From the NCBI RefSeq assembly GCF_048269545.1, contig NZ_JBLXIJ010000001.1, positions 372,001 through 436,000 of the forward strand: 64,000 nt of DNA, in the 5' to 3' direction. Of the stretch, positions 1 to 8,601 are shown piece by piece. Positions within the stretch are counted from its first letter, which is position 1; each line of letters starts with the position of its first letter. This DNA comes from Halpernia sp048269545 (GTDB taxonomy: Bacteria; Bacteroidota; Bacteroidia; Flavobacteriales; Weeksellaceae). A program made the position numbers and the translations under genes. The notes under the pieces are model-generated. The model made no database searches. It saw nothing but the letters and a program-made list of their open reading frames with translations, and was not told the origin of the DNA.

Positions 1-1
1 T

Positions 2-73
2 TCGCAAGGTGAAAATCTGGAAACTGATGATTATTTTGAAAACGCAAATAATGGAGGCCTTTTCCAGGAATAA
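2..73 (+). CDS. C-terminal fragment of an upstream gene
   Basis: An open frame runs from the left edge to a TAA at 71-73 and encodes about 23 residues ending in GGLFQE. The peptide is acidic and Asn/Gly-rich, like many protein tails, and its stop lies 74 nt before the next gene. It is too short to assign to a family. It could be a chance open frame, but the codon choice matches the neighbouring genes. This is inference only. Confidence 0.4.
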   Translation, partial: SQGENLETDDYFENANNGGLFQE

Positions 74-134
74 TTTTAATCAAGATTGCAAAAAATCAGT
101 AAACCTTTAAAGTAAATATCTTTTTTAAAATATT

Positions 135-142
135 TATATTTG
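135..142 (+). promoter_or_regulatory. -7 promoter box of the nitroreductase gene, leaderless
   Basis: TATATTTG matches the Bacteroidota consensus TAnnTTTG. Only 4 nt separate it from the ATG at 147, so transcription should begin at or next to the start codon. Confidence 0.6.
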
Positions 143-146
143 TTAG

Positions 147-776
147 ATGAATTACATAGATGCTTTAAAACAGCGTTACTCAGTAAAAAAATTTAATAAA
201 GAAATTCCCGTATCTCGGGAAAATTTGTCCCCCATTTTAGAAGCTGGAAAATTAGCGGCTAGTTCTTTGGGTTTACAACCTTACAGAATTTTGGTTGTAG
301 AAAGTTCAGAAATTAAAGAAAAATTAATTCCTGCTTTTGGAAATCCTTCGCAAATTTCTACTTGTTCACACTTAATAGTTTTAATTTCCCGAAAAAATAT
401 TGAAGCACATTATTTGGACGGCTATTTCAAACATATTACAGAAGTAAGAAAAACACCACCAGAAATTTTAGCTGGTTTTAGAAATTCTATAGATCATCAT
501 CTTGTAAATCTTCAAAAAAAAGAATTGGAAAGTTGGGCTGAAAAACAAACTTACATTGTTTTGGGGAATCTGATGTTTGCTGCAGCTTTAGAAAAAGTAG
601 ATTCTTGTCCGATGGAAGGTTTTGACGCAGAATTAATGGCTGAAATTTTAGATATAGATTCTGAAAAAGAAAAAGTCTGTGTCACTTTGGCTTTAGGTTA
701 CAGAGCAGATGACGATTTTTTTAAAACTTTAGAAAAGGTAAGAAAACCTGATGAAAAACTATTTAAATTTTTGTAA
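147..776 (+). CDS. Nitroreductase family NAD(P)H oxidoreductase
   Basis: This 209-residue protein is the usual size for an FMN-dependent nitroreductase of the NfsB type, a cytoplasmic dimer that reduces nitro compounds, quinones or flavins with NAD(P)H. The N-terminal segment QRYSVKKFN (residues 9-17) carries the Arg-x-Ser-x-Lys FMN phosphate contact of the family. SSLGLQPYR (residues 39-47) matches the second flavin contact, and the C-terminal LGYRADDDF is the typical terminal flavin loop. The gene stands alone, with its own promoter ending 4 nt before the start, and nadB follows after 69 nt. The physiological substrate cannot be told from sequence. Confidence 0.9.
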   Translation: MNYIDALKQRYSVKKFNKEIPVSRENLSPILEAGKLAASSLGLQPYRILVVESSEIKEKLIPAFGNPSQISTCSHLIVLISRKNIEAHYLDGYFKHITEVRKTPPEILAGFRNSIDHHLVNLQKKELESWAEKQTYIVLGNLMFAAALEKVDSCPMEGFDAELMAEILDIDSEKEKVCVTLALGYRADDDFFKTLEKVRKPDEKLFKFL

Positions 777-845
777 TTATTTGATGAAATATAAATATGT
801 TATCAAACAATTAAATCAAATAAAATCACTTCAAAACATCTTTAA

Positions 846-2417
846 ATGATAAAAGCAGATGTTCTCGTAATCGGTTCTGGTATTTCCGGACTTTCTTACG
901 CGATAAAGATTTCGGAGAAAATGCCCGAAGCTAAAATTATCATCGTTACAAAAGCCGATGAAGACGAAAGCAATACAAAATACGCACAAGGCGGTTTAGC
1001 TGTAGTAACAGATTTTGATCACGATACTTTCCAAAAACATATTGATGACACTATGCGCGCTGGAGATGGAGAAAACGATATTTCTATAGTAAAAATGGTA
1101 GTGGAAGAAGGCCCGAAACGATTTAAAGAATTGGTAGATTGGGGAACTAAATTTGATCAAAAAGATGGCGAATTAATGCTTGGAAGAGAAGGCGGTCACA
1201 CAGAAAACAGAATTGTACATCATAAAGATATTACAGGATTTGAAATCGAACGTGCACTTTTAGAAACCGTAAATAATTCTGAAAATATTGAAATGTTGCC
1301 GTATCATTATGTGATAGATTTGATTACGCAACACCACGTTCCGGGAAAGGAATTGGATGAAGGAAATATCAGTTGTTATGGAGCTTATATTTTGGATGAA
1401 AAATCAAAAAAAATCAAAAAAATTACAGCAAAAATAACTTTGGTCGCAACTGGCGGTGCAGGTCACGTTTATAAAAATACGACCAATCCGATTATTGCAA
1501 CTGGCGACGGAATTGCTTTCGTTTCTCGAGCAAAAGGAAAAGTTTCCAATATGCAATATTACCAATTTCATCCGACGGCGCTTTACAGCAAAATTGATGG
1601 AATGTTGTTTTTAATTTCTGAAGCCGTTCGTGGTGATGGTGCAAAATTGCGCTTGAAAAATGGAGAAGCTTTTATGGCAAAATATGATGTACGGGAAGAA
1701 ATGGCGTCGCGCGATATTGTTGCAAGAGCAATTGATAATGAAATGAAAATTACGGGTGATGAATTTGTTGGTTTGGATTGCCGGAAAATGAACAAAGAGA
1801 AATTTTTAGAACATTTCCCAAATATTTATAAAAAATGTTTAGATGAAGGAATTGATCCATTTAAAGATTTAATTCCTGTAGTTCCTGCGTGTCATTATCT
1901 TTGTGGCGGAATTGAAATTGACAAAGACGGACAATCTTCTATAAAAAATCTTTTTGCAGTTGGAGAATGTACAAATTCTGGTTTACATGGCGCAAATCGT
2001 TTGGCTTCCAATTCTTTGCTGGAAGGTTTGGTTTTTGGTCATAATGCCGCAATGAAAACGGTAGAACTTTTAGAAAAAAATGAATTTAATTTTGAAGATT
2101 TAAAAGCAATTCCAGAATGGAATGAGGCCGGAATGAAAATGATGGATGAAATGGTTTTGGTAAGTTATCTTCGCAAGCAATTGCAAGAAATGATGAGCGA
2201 TTTGGTGAGTATTGTGCGGAGTAATGAACGTTTAAAAATAGCATTAAACAAACAAAAAGAAATTTCCGAAGCCGTAAAACAACTTTACAAATATTCGATT
2301 CTTTCGCCAAAACTTTCTGAGTTAAGAAATTTGGTAAATATTGCTGAACTTATTATCGTTCAGTCGATTGCGATGAATGAAAATAAAGGTGCTTTTTTTA
2401 ATAAGGATTTGGTTTAA
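846..2417 (+). CDS. nadB: L-aspartate oxidase
   Basis: NadB oxidises L-aspartate to iminoaspartate, the first step of de novo NAD synthesis, using FAD. The dinucleotide-binding motif GSGISG is at residues 10-15. The succinate dehydrogenase/fumarate reductase-type motifs YAQGG (around residue 46), QFHPTAL (around 241) and HGANRLASNSLLEG (from 381) all appear in order, and the last contains the catalytic Arg and the FAD-binding Ser-Leu-Leu segment. The length of 523 residues is normal. A C-terminal helical tail matches the family. The next gene, a sulfurtransferase, starts 11 nt downstream and nadC follows, so this is probably a NAD operon. No nadA is visible in the window. Confidence 0.96.
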   Translation: MIKADVLVIGSGISGLSYAIKISEKMPEAKIIIVTKADEDESNTKYAQGGLAVVTDFDHDTFQKHIDDTMRAGDGENDISIVKMVVEEGPKRFKELVDWGTKFDQKDGELMLGREGGHTENRIVHHKDITGFEIERALLETVNNSENIEMLPYHYVIDLITQHHVPGKELDEGNISCYGAYILDEKSKKIKKITAKITLVATGGAGHVYKNTTNPIIATGDGIAFVSRAKGKVSNMQYYQFHPTALYSKIDGMLFLISEAVRGDGAKLRLKNGEAFMAKYDVREEMASRDIVARAIDNEMKITGDEFVGLDCRKMNKEKFLEHFPNIYKKCLDEGIDPFKDLIPVVPACHYLCGGIEIDKDGQSSIKNLFAVGECTNSGLHGANRLASNSLLEGLVFGHNAAMKTVELLEKNEFNFEDLKAIPEWNEAGMKMMDEMVLVSYLRKQLQEMMSDLVSIVRSNERLKIALNKQKEISEAVKQLYKYSILSPKLSELRNLVNIAELIIVQSIAMNENKGAFFNKDLV

Positions 2418-2428
2418 ATAAAATTAAA

Positions 2429-3265
2429 ATGAAACTTTCCCCCATAATTTCCGCTAAAGAATTACAAAAAATTCTATCTAAAGAAAATCTAATCATAGTA
2501 GATGCCGGAAGTGGCGGAAATTCTTATGATAATTTTTTAAAAAAACACCTTCAAAATGCACTTTATGTTGATTTAAACAAAGATTTAGCAGCAGTTCCAG
2601 AAAATCCAAAATTTGGTGGAAGACACCCTTTGCCCAAGTTGGATGATTTTTTTAAAGTTTTGCAAAGATTAGGAATTTCAAAAAACTCACACATTATTAT
2701 ATATGATAATAAATTTGGTGCAAATGCAGCGTCAAGATTTTGGTGGATGTTGAAATCTGTAGGAATAGAAAACGTTCAGGTTTTAGACGGCGGTTTGCAA
2801 ATGGCAGAGAAATTGGGATTTCCAATGGATTTTGTAGAAAATAAGGTTCAAGAAAATTCAGATTTTAAATTATTAAATGAAAATCAAGATTGGACTTTTC
2901 CTCAAATTAATTTAGATTTTGTTAAAAATTTAAGTCAAAACCCAGAATTTACTTTAATTGATGTTCGGGATAAAGCGAGATATGACGGTGAAACAGAACC
3001 AATTGATAAAATTGCGGGACATATTCCTTATGCTAAAAACTTACCTTTTAATGAAAATCTTAACGAGGATGGAACATTTAAAAAACCTGAAGTTTTAAAA
3101 GAACAGTTTAATCAATTTTTTAAAAATTATTTCGCTGAAAAAACTGCTATTAGTTGTGGTTCAGGAGTGACTGCGTGTCACACGATTTTAGCAATGGCTT
3201 ATGCAGGATTTGAAATTCCAAAATTATATGTGGGTTCCTACAGTGAATGGATAAATCAAAATTAA
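2429..3265 (+). CDS. Tandem-rhodanese sulfurtransferase (3-mercaptopyruvate/thiosulfate type)
   Basis: This 278-residue protein has two rhodanese domains, the first inactive (about residues 8-125) and the second catalytic (about 150-275). The catalytic loop CGSGVTAC begins at Cys243. This loop matches SseA-type 3-mercaptopyruvate sulfurtransferases more than classical thiosulfate rhodanese loops. Such enzymes transfer a sulfane sulfur to thiol acceptors. The gene sits 11 nt after nadB and 73 nt before nadC, all on one strand. It may simply be co-transcribed, or it may help sulfur supply for an Fe-S enzyme of the pathway (quinolinate synthase). That link is inference. Confidence 0.9.
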   Translation: MKLSPIISAKELQKILSKENLIIVDAGSGGNSYDNFLKKHLQNALYVDLNKDLAAVPENPKFGGRHPLPKLDDFFKVLQRLGISKNSHIIIYDNKFGANAASRFWWMLKSVGIENVQVLDGGLQMAEKLGFPMDFVENKVQENSDFKLLNENQDWTFPQINLDFVKNLSQNPEFTLIDVRDKARYDGETEPIDKIAGHIPYAKNLPFNENLNEDGTFKKPEVLKEQFNQFFKNYFAEKTAISCGSGVTACHTILAMAYAGFEIPKLYVGSYSEWINQN

Positions 3266-3338
3266 ATTTATAATAATTTTATTTAAAATAAATGAAATCT
3301 GCAAGATTCGCGAATTCAAAAAAAGATATATAAAAAAG

Positions 3339-4205
3339 ATGAGCAAAAAACCAAAATACATTACCGAAAAAGCTTTAAAAACTTTTATTAATAGCGCTTT
3401 AGAAGAAGACATCCAAAGTGGAGATCATTCTACTTTATCCACTATTCCAAAAGATTTGGTGCAAAGTGCACAACTTTTAGTAAAAGAGAATTGCATTTTG
3501 GCAGGCGTTGAAATGGCTAAAATTATTTTTAAAACTTTTGATAAAAATTTAGAAATAGAAGTTTTTATAAAAGATGGAGAAGAAGCAAGAGTTGGAGATA
3601 TTGCTTTTATAATAAAAGGAAGCGCCCGTTCAATTTTATCTACGGAAAGATTAGTTTTAAACTGTATGCAAAGAATGAGCGGTATCGCTACTTTAACGCA
3701 TGAATGGGACGCAAGATTAATTGGTACAAAAACCAAACTTTTAGATACTCGGAAAACCACACCAAATTTTAGAATTTGCGAAAAATGGGCCGTTGCAATT
3801 GGCGGTGGAACCAATCACAGATACGGACTTTATGACATGATCATGTTGAAAGACAACCACATCGATTACAACGGAAGCATCACAAAAGCCGTTCAAATGG
3901 CAAAAGATTACGTCGAAGAAAAGAAACTAAAATTGAAAATTGAAGTTGAAACTAGAAATTTAGAAGAAGTTCAGGAAGCATTAATTGCAGGCGCAGATAG
4001 AATTATGCTTGATAATATGGATGTTTCGATGATGAAAAAAGCAGTAGAAATAATTAAGGGAAAATGTGAAACTGAAGCTTCCGGTGGGATTTTGCGAGAA
4101 AATATAAAAGAAATTGCATCAACTGGCGTTACTTTTATATCTTCAGGTGCGCTTACTCATTCGGCTAAAAATATTGATTTAAGTTTAAAGGCGGTAAAAA
4201 ATTAG
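3339..4205 (+). CDS. nadC: Nicotinate-nucleotide diphosphorylase (carboxylating), quinolinate phosphoribosyltransferase
   Basis: NadC converts quinolinate and PRPP to nicotinate mononucleotide, CO2 and pyrophosphate. The 288-residue length is typical. The signature DTRKTTPNFR (around residue 135) holds the Arg and Lys contacts to quinolinate. MLKDNHID (around residue 168) and the C-terminal EASGGI phosphate-binding segment are also present. The gene is third in the nadB-sulfurtransferase-nadC run, and a TonB receptor follows after 177 nt. No clear hairpin terminator follows. Confidence 0.96.
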   Translation: MSKKPKYITEKALKTFINSALEEDIQSGDHSTLSTIPKDLVQSAQLLVKENCILAGVEMAKIIFKTFDKNLEIEVFIKDGEEARVGDIAFIIKGSARSILSTERLVLNCMQRMSGIATLTHEWDARLIGTKTKLLDTRKTTPNFRICEKWAVAIGGGTNHRYGLYDMIMLKDNHIDYNGSITKAVQMAKDYVEEKKLKLKIEVETRNLEEVQEALIAGADRIMLDNMDVSMMKKAVEIIKGKCETEASGGILRENIKEIASTGVTFISSGALTHSAKNIDLSLKAVKN

Positions 4206-4285
4206 GTTTTTCGCATTTTTAAAAAAGTTACACATGTCAGTTCCACGCTTATAATAGTCTGCAAGCCAATTTTATAATAAATAAG

Positions 4286-4318
4286 TTAACAAAATATTAA
4301 AATTTAACATTTTGTTAA
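4286..4318. promoter_or_regulatory. Inverted repeat upstream of the TonB receptor gene
   Basis: TTAACAAAAT and ATTTTGTTAA form a perfect 10-bp inverted repeat around a 13-nt A/T spacer, 64 nt before the receptor start. It may be a regulator-binding site. Related TTTAACAAAA strings occur before the TonB gene near 21.4 kb. In such A/T-rich DNA, chance is possible. Confidence 0.35.
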
Positions 4319-4382
4319 TGATAGTTTCAAAAAAAAAAACGATTTTTGCACCAAACTTAGATACTCTAAAAAACAATTAATT

Positions 4383-6974
4383 ATGAATTTAGTTCAAAAG
4401 TCAATGTTTACGGCATTAATTACGCTTTCTACGGCAAGTGTTTATTATGCTCAAAGTGTGAAAGATACACTTAGTAAGGAAAAAGCTATCGATGAAGTGG
4501 TAATTAGCGGTGTTGCTGATATCGCAAAAGATAGAAAAACGCCTGTTGCTGTTTCTACAATTAAAGAATCGCAAATTATTGAAAAATTAGGAAATCAGGA
4601 ATTTCCTGAAATTTTAAACAGTACACCTTCTGTTTATGCCACTAAAGGTGGTGGTGGATTTGGAGATTCCAAATTAAACATTAGAGGTTTTGCTCAAGAA
4701 AATATCGCTGTAATGATCAATGGTGTTCCTGTAAACGACATGGAAAACGGTTCTGTTTATTGGAGCAACTGGGCTGGTTTATCTGATGTAACTTCTGCGA
4801 TGCAAGTTCAAAGAGGTCTTGGTTCATCCAAATTGGCAATTGCTTCTGTTGGTGGAACGGTAAATATTTTAACCAGATCAGCAGACAGAAGGGAAGGCGG
4901 TAAAGCCTCTTTCGGTTTTGGTAATGACGGCTACAACAAACAACTTTTTGCCTATAATACCGGAAAAAACGCCAAAGGTTGGTCTTCCTCGTTTTTATTA
5001 AGCAGAACTGGCGGTTCTACTTATGCAAGCGGGACCCAGTTTGAAGGTTACAATTATTATTTCGCATTGGGTTACCAAAAAGGAAAACATGATTTTCAGT
5101 TTACCTTAACTGGTGCACCACAATGGCACAACCAACGAGCGTATGAAATTAAATTACAAACTCTAATTGATAGAGGTTCTTACGACAGTCCAGACAGAAG
5201 ATACAATAATGAAGAGGGTGTTTTAAACGGACAGGAATATACTTTTAAAAGAAATTATTATCACAAACCGGTGATGTCTTTAAACTGGGATTGGAAAATG
5301 TCTCCAAGTTCAAAATTAAGCACTGTTGCTTACGCTTCTTTTGGTAGAGGTGGGGGAACATCAGATTATGGTGGTGTAAATGGTGGCAAAAGAGGAGCTG
5401 ATGCTTCTTGGAAAAACGCAGATGGCTTAATCAATTTTGATGCGATTGTTGCTGCAAATGCTGCTTCCACACCAGATAAAGGTACTCTTGTTAGAGCTTC
5501 TTCTGTTAATTCACATAACTGGTTTGGTTTAATTTCAAATTTCAACCACAAGATTAATGATAATTTAAATTTTTCAGTTGGTTTTGATGGTAGATATTAT
5601 TACGGGTATCACTACTATATAATTACTGATCTTTTAGGTGCTTCTGCATACAAAGACACGAAAAATTTAAATTTGACTGCACCAAATTATGTTTCCAACA
5701 CATATAGCGCAAATGCAAGCTTTAACCCTTTCGGTGGAAAAATTGATCCTCTCAAAGATAGAGTAAACTTTAGTAATGATGGAGAAGTTCTTTATTATGG
5801 AGGTTTCGGTCAGTTAGAATATTCTAATGATAAAGTTTCTGCTTTTGTACAAGGTTCTGTTTCACAGCAAGGTTACCAAAGAATTGATAATTTCATTGTA
5901 GATGGTCAAACGACTTTAAACGGGAAATTAGTTTCACCAACCAATCAACCATCTGCTACGAATCCTCTATTATATGCTAAAACAGGATTTAAAAATCTTA
6001 TAGGATATAATGCAAAAGTAGGTGTAAACTATAATATTGATGAAAGAAATAATGTTTTTGTTAACGCAGGTTACTATTCTAAACAACCCTTTATTAAAGC
6101 AGTTTATCAAAATAATAAAAATTACTTAAACCCGAACTTAACTAATGAAAAAATATTTGGTTTAGAAGCAGGTTATGGTTTCAGAGCATCTTGGTTAAAT
6201 GTAAATGTAAATGGGTATAGAACTACCTGGAAAGACCAATATGTGCGTGCTAGAGTAAGTATTAAATTACCAGGAGGTGGTTACTTAAGTAATGCTTATG
6301 CTAATATTCAAGGAGTTGAAGAAGTTCACCAAGGGGTTGAGTTTGAAGCAAATTCTAGAATTAATAAGTGGTTAAAACTTACAGGTATGGTTGCTGTTGC
6401 AGATTGGCATTACAAAGGAAATGCAAACGGTTCCATATATAATGAGTCAAATGATCCGATTGATAACCAAGGAAATATAGTTGCAAGTGGAAACGCAGCA
6501 ACCCAAACGCTTTATTTAGATAAAATTAAAGTTGGAAACGCAGCTCAAACGACTGCCGCATTGGGATTCGAAGTAGAACCAATAAAAGAATTTAGAATTA
6601 GTGCTAACTACAGATATATCAACCAACTTTATGCTAATTTGAACGTTCTTGACTTTTCTGATCAAGCTAAAGCAGCAAAAGGAGCTTTAGAATTGCCCAG
6701 TTATGGTTTAGTAGATATGGGAATTGGTTACAAATTCCGTTTGCCTAATGCAAAACAAAGTTTTACTGTAAGAGCAAATGTTTATAACTTATTAGACAAA
6801 ATTTATATCCAAAATTCTTATACTAACATTCATGCTTCAGACGCAACAAGTAATGCTCCAGGTGCGCCAACGTACGAACAAGCTGGTAAATTATACCACG
6901 GTGTAGCAACAGCAAATGAAGTGTTTTTCGGTTTCGGAAGAACATTTTCTGTAAACATTGCATATAATTTCTAA
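4383..6974 (+). CDS. TonB-dependent outer-membrane receptor
   Basis: This 863-residue protein has a signal peptide (about residues 1-23, ending STASVYYAQ). A plug domain follows (about 35-165) with DEVVISG, LNIRGF, INGVPVNDME and a GGTVNIL end. The remainder is a 22-strand-type beta-barrel ending in an aromatic-terminated strand, FSVNIAYNF. Unlike the two other TonB-type proteins in the window, it has no N-terminal carboxypeptidase-like regulatory domain. No partner SusD or binding lipoprotein lies next to it, so the substrate (siderophore, vitamin, peptide or glycan) is unknown. A strong terminator follows. Confidence 0.93.
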   Translation: MNLVQKSMFTALITLSTASVYYAQSVKDTLSKEKAIDEVVISGVADIAKDRKTPVAVSTIKESQIIEKLGNQEFPEILNSTPSVYATKGGGGFGDSKLNIRGFAQENIAVMINGVPVNDMENGSVYWSNWAGLSDVTSAMQVQRGLGSSKLAIASVGGTVNILTRSADRREGGKASFGFGNDGYNKQLFAYNTGKNAKGWSSSFLLSRTGGSTYASGTQFEGYNYYFALGYQKGKHDFQFTLTGAPQWHNQRAYEIKLQTLIDRGSYDSPDRRYNNEEGVLNGQEYTFKRNYYHKPVMSLNWDWKMSPSSKLSTVAYASFGRGGGTSDYGGVNGGKRGADASWKNADGLINFDAIVAANAASTPDKGTLVRASSVNSHNWFGLISNFNHKINDNLNFSVGFDGRYYYGYHYYIITDLLGASAYKDTKNLNLTAPNYVSNTYSANASFNPFGGKIDPLKDRVNFSNDGEVLYYGGFGQLEYSNDKVSAFVQGSVSQQGYQRIDNFIVDGQTTLNGKLVSPTNQPSATNPLLYAKTGFKNLIGYNAKVGVNYNIDERNNVFVNAGYYSKQPFIKAVYQNNKNYLNPNLTNEKIFGLEAGYGFRASWLNVNVNGYRTTWKDQYVRARVSIKLPGGGYLSNAYANIQGVEEVHQGVEFEANSRINKWLKLTGMVAVADWHYKGNANGSIYNESNDPIDNQGNIVASGNAATQTLYLDKIKVGNAAQTTAALGFEVEPIKEFRISANYRYINQLYANLNVLDFSDQAKAAKGALELPSYGLVDMGIGYKFRLPNAKQSFTVRANVYNLLDKIYIQNSYTNIHASDATSNAPGAPTYEQAGKLYHGVATANEVFFGFGRTFSVNIAYNF

Positions 6975-6994
6975 AACAGTTTTTATATAACTTT

Positions 6995-7025
6995 AAATCC
7001 CGGCTTTTAGCCGGGATTTTTTTAT
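6995..7025 (+). terminator. Rho-independent terminator after the TonB receptor
   Basis: AAATCCCGGC and GCCGGGATTT form a perfect 10-bp stem with loop TTTTA, followed by a T run. The T run merges with the -7 box of the next gene. Confidence 0.9.
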
Positions 7026-7030
7026 ATTTG
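7023..7030 (+). promoter_or_regulatory. -7 promoter box for the 7058 gene
   Basis: TATATTTG, 27 nt before the ATG, overlaps the T run of the preceding terminator. This places a new transcription unit directly behind the old one. Confidence 0.6.
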
Positions 7031-7057
7031 TATTTCACAAAATCAAAAAAATAAATT

Positions 7058-7498
7058 ATGGATTTTTACAATGTTTTTCTAAACGCTCACAAAGGAATCG
7101 GTTATCTAGTGCTTCTTTTAGTGCTGGTTTTTACAATGTCACTTTTGATCTGTATGTTCGGTTATTCTGGCCGAATTTCTAAATTACTAAAAAAATCAAC
7201 TTTGATCACTATGATACTATTTCACATTCAGGTTTTAGTAGGAATCCCATTATTATTAATATTTTCTCCAGGTTTTAAAGCTGCATTAGATAGCGGAACT
7301 TTAATGAAAGATTCCTACGCAAGACATACTTTTGTTGAGCATCCTTTTTCAATGCTAGTTGCGGCAATTCTCTTAACAATTGTTTATAGATATACGAAAA
7401 CGCACGAAACAATCGCCATGAAAATTGTAATTTTCGGAGTGATTGCAGTAGCATTTTTTGCATATGCATTTCCGTGGATGCGTGTTTTTGGCGCATAA
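7058..7498 (+). CDS. Four-helix His-rich membrane protein, cytochrome b-like
   Basis: This 146-residue protein has four predicted membrane segments (about residues 14-34, 47-69, 96-112, 121-140). Histidines lie in or beside the helices at positions 11, 56, 90, 95 and 116. Small four-helix proteins with helix-embedded His often bind heme b, so a cytochrome-b-like role is possible, but no formal heme motif can be proven by eye. It has its own promoter and no obvious operon partner. Homologues of this size are, to my knowledge, widespread in Flavobacteriia as uncharacterised membrane proteins. Confidence 0.75.
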   Translation: MDFYNVFLNAHKGIGYLVLLLVLVFTMSLLICMFGYSGRISKLLKKSTLITMILFHIQVLVGIPLLLIFSPGFKAALDSGTLMKDSYARHTFVEHPFSMLVAAILLTIVYRYTKTHETIAMKIVIFGVIAVAFFAYAFPWMRVFGA

Positions 7499-7578
7499 TT
7501 AAAGTGATAAATATTATATACATCGCTTTGCAAATTTCTTTGAAAAAATATTAATCAATATTTTAAAATATACTAGTA

Positions 7579-8568
7579 ATGAAAGTAGCCTTGGTTGGCG
7601 CCACCGGTATGGTTGGTCAAGTCATGTTAAAAGTCTTGGAAGAAAAAAACTTCCCCGTAACGGAATTATTTCCTGTAGCCTCAGAAAAATCTGTTGGAAA
7701 AACTATTACATTTAAAAGTAAAGAATGTAAAATAGTTTCAATGCAAGATGCAATTGAGGCAAAACCAGAAATTGCACTTTTTTCTGCAGGCGGTGATATT
7801 TCTTTGGAATTTGCTCCAAAATTTGCAGCAGTTGGGACTACAGTTATAGATAATTCTTCAGCTTTTAGAATGAATTTTGCACACAAATTGATTGTCCCAG
7901 AAATTAACGCAAAAACTTTAACAAAAGAAGATAAAATTATTGCAAACCCAAACTGTTCTACAATTCAGTTGGTAATGGTTTTACATCCTTTAAATAAAAA
8001 ATATAATTTAAAAAGAGTGGTCGTTTCTACTTATCAATCCGTTACAGGAACAGGTAAAAACGCAGTGGATCAACTAAATTCTGAAGTTCTCGGAGATAAA
8101 TCTAAAAAGGTTTACCCTTATGAAATTTTTAAAAATGCATTGCCACATTGCGATGTTTTTTCTGAAAATGATTACACCAAAGAAGAAATAAAATTAATGA
8201 CAGAACCCTTGAAAATTTTAGATGACAATTCATTTAAATTAACGGCAACTGCAGTTCGAGTTCCAGTTCAAGGTGGTCATTCTGAAAGTGTGAACATAGA
8301 ATTTGAAAATGATTTTGAAATTGAAGATATTAAAGAATTACTTTCAAAAACACCAGGAATTATAGTTCAAGATGATGTGAAAAATAATCTTTATCCAATG
8401 CCGTTATATTCTGAAGGAAAAGATGAGGTTTTCGTCGGTAGAATTCGCCGAGACAATTCTCAAGATAAAACTTTAAATATGTGGATTGTTGCAGATAATC
8501 TGCGTAAAGGAGCCGCGACAAATGCGGTGCAAATTGCAGAATATTTAGTGAAAAATAATTTAGTTTAA
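7579..8568 (+). CDS. asd: Aspartate-semialdehyde dehydrogenase
   Basis: Asd reduces beta-aspartyl phosphate to aspartate semialdehyde with NADPH, feeding lysine/diaminopimelate, threonine and methionine synthesis. The N-terminal NADP-binding motif GATGMVG is at residues 7-13. The active-site NPNCSTIQ places the catalytic cysteine at 126. QGGHSESVNIEF near residue 233 carries the substrate-binding and acid-base His. The length of 329 residues is normal. It is followed immediately by a short terminator whose T run touches the next start codon. Confidence 0.97.
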   Translation: MKVALVGATGMVGQVMLKVLEEKNFPVTELFPVASEKSVGKTITFKSKECKIVSMQDAIEAKPEIALFSAGGDISLEFAPKFAAVGTTVIDNSSAFRMNFAHKLIVPEINAKTLTKEDKIIANPNCSTIQLVMVLHPLNKKYNLKRVVVSTYQSVTGTGKNAVDQLNSEVLGDKSKKVYPYEIFKNALPHCDVFSENDYTKEEIKLMTEPLKILDDNSFKLTATAVRVPVQGGHSESVNIEFENDFEIEDIKELLSKTPGIIVQDDVKNNLYPMPLYSEGKDEVFVGRIRRDNSQDKTLNMWIVADNLRKGAATNAVQIAEYLVKNNLV

Positions 8569-8575
8569 AAAAAAT

Positions 8576-8601
8576 GAGCGCCTAGATTGGGCGTTTTTTT
8601 T
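8576..8601 (+). terminator. Short terminator between asd and the cation efflux gene
   Basis: CGCC and GGCG pair around a 7-nt loop, and wobble pairs extend the stem outward. A run of eight T follows and ends at 8601. The ATG of the next gene starts at 8602, so that gene has no independent leader. Confidence 0.65.
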
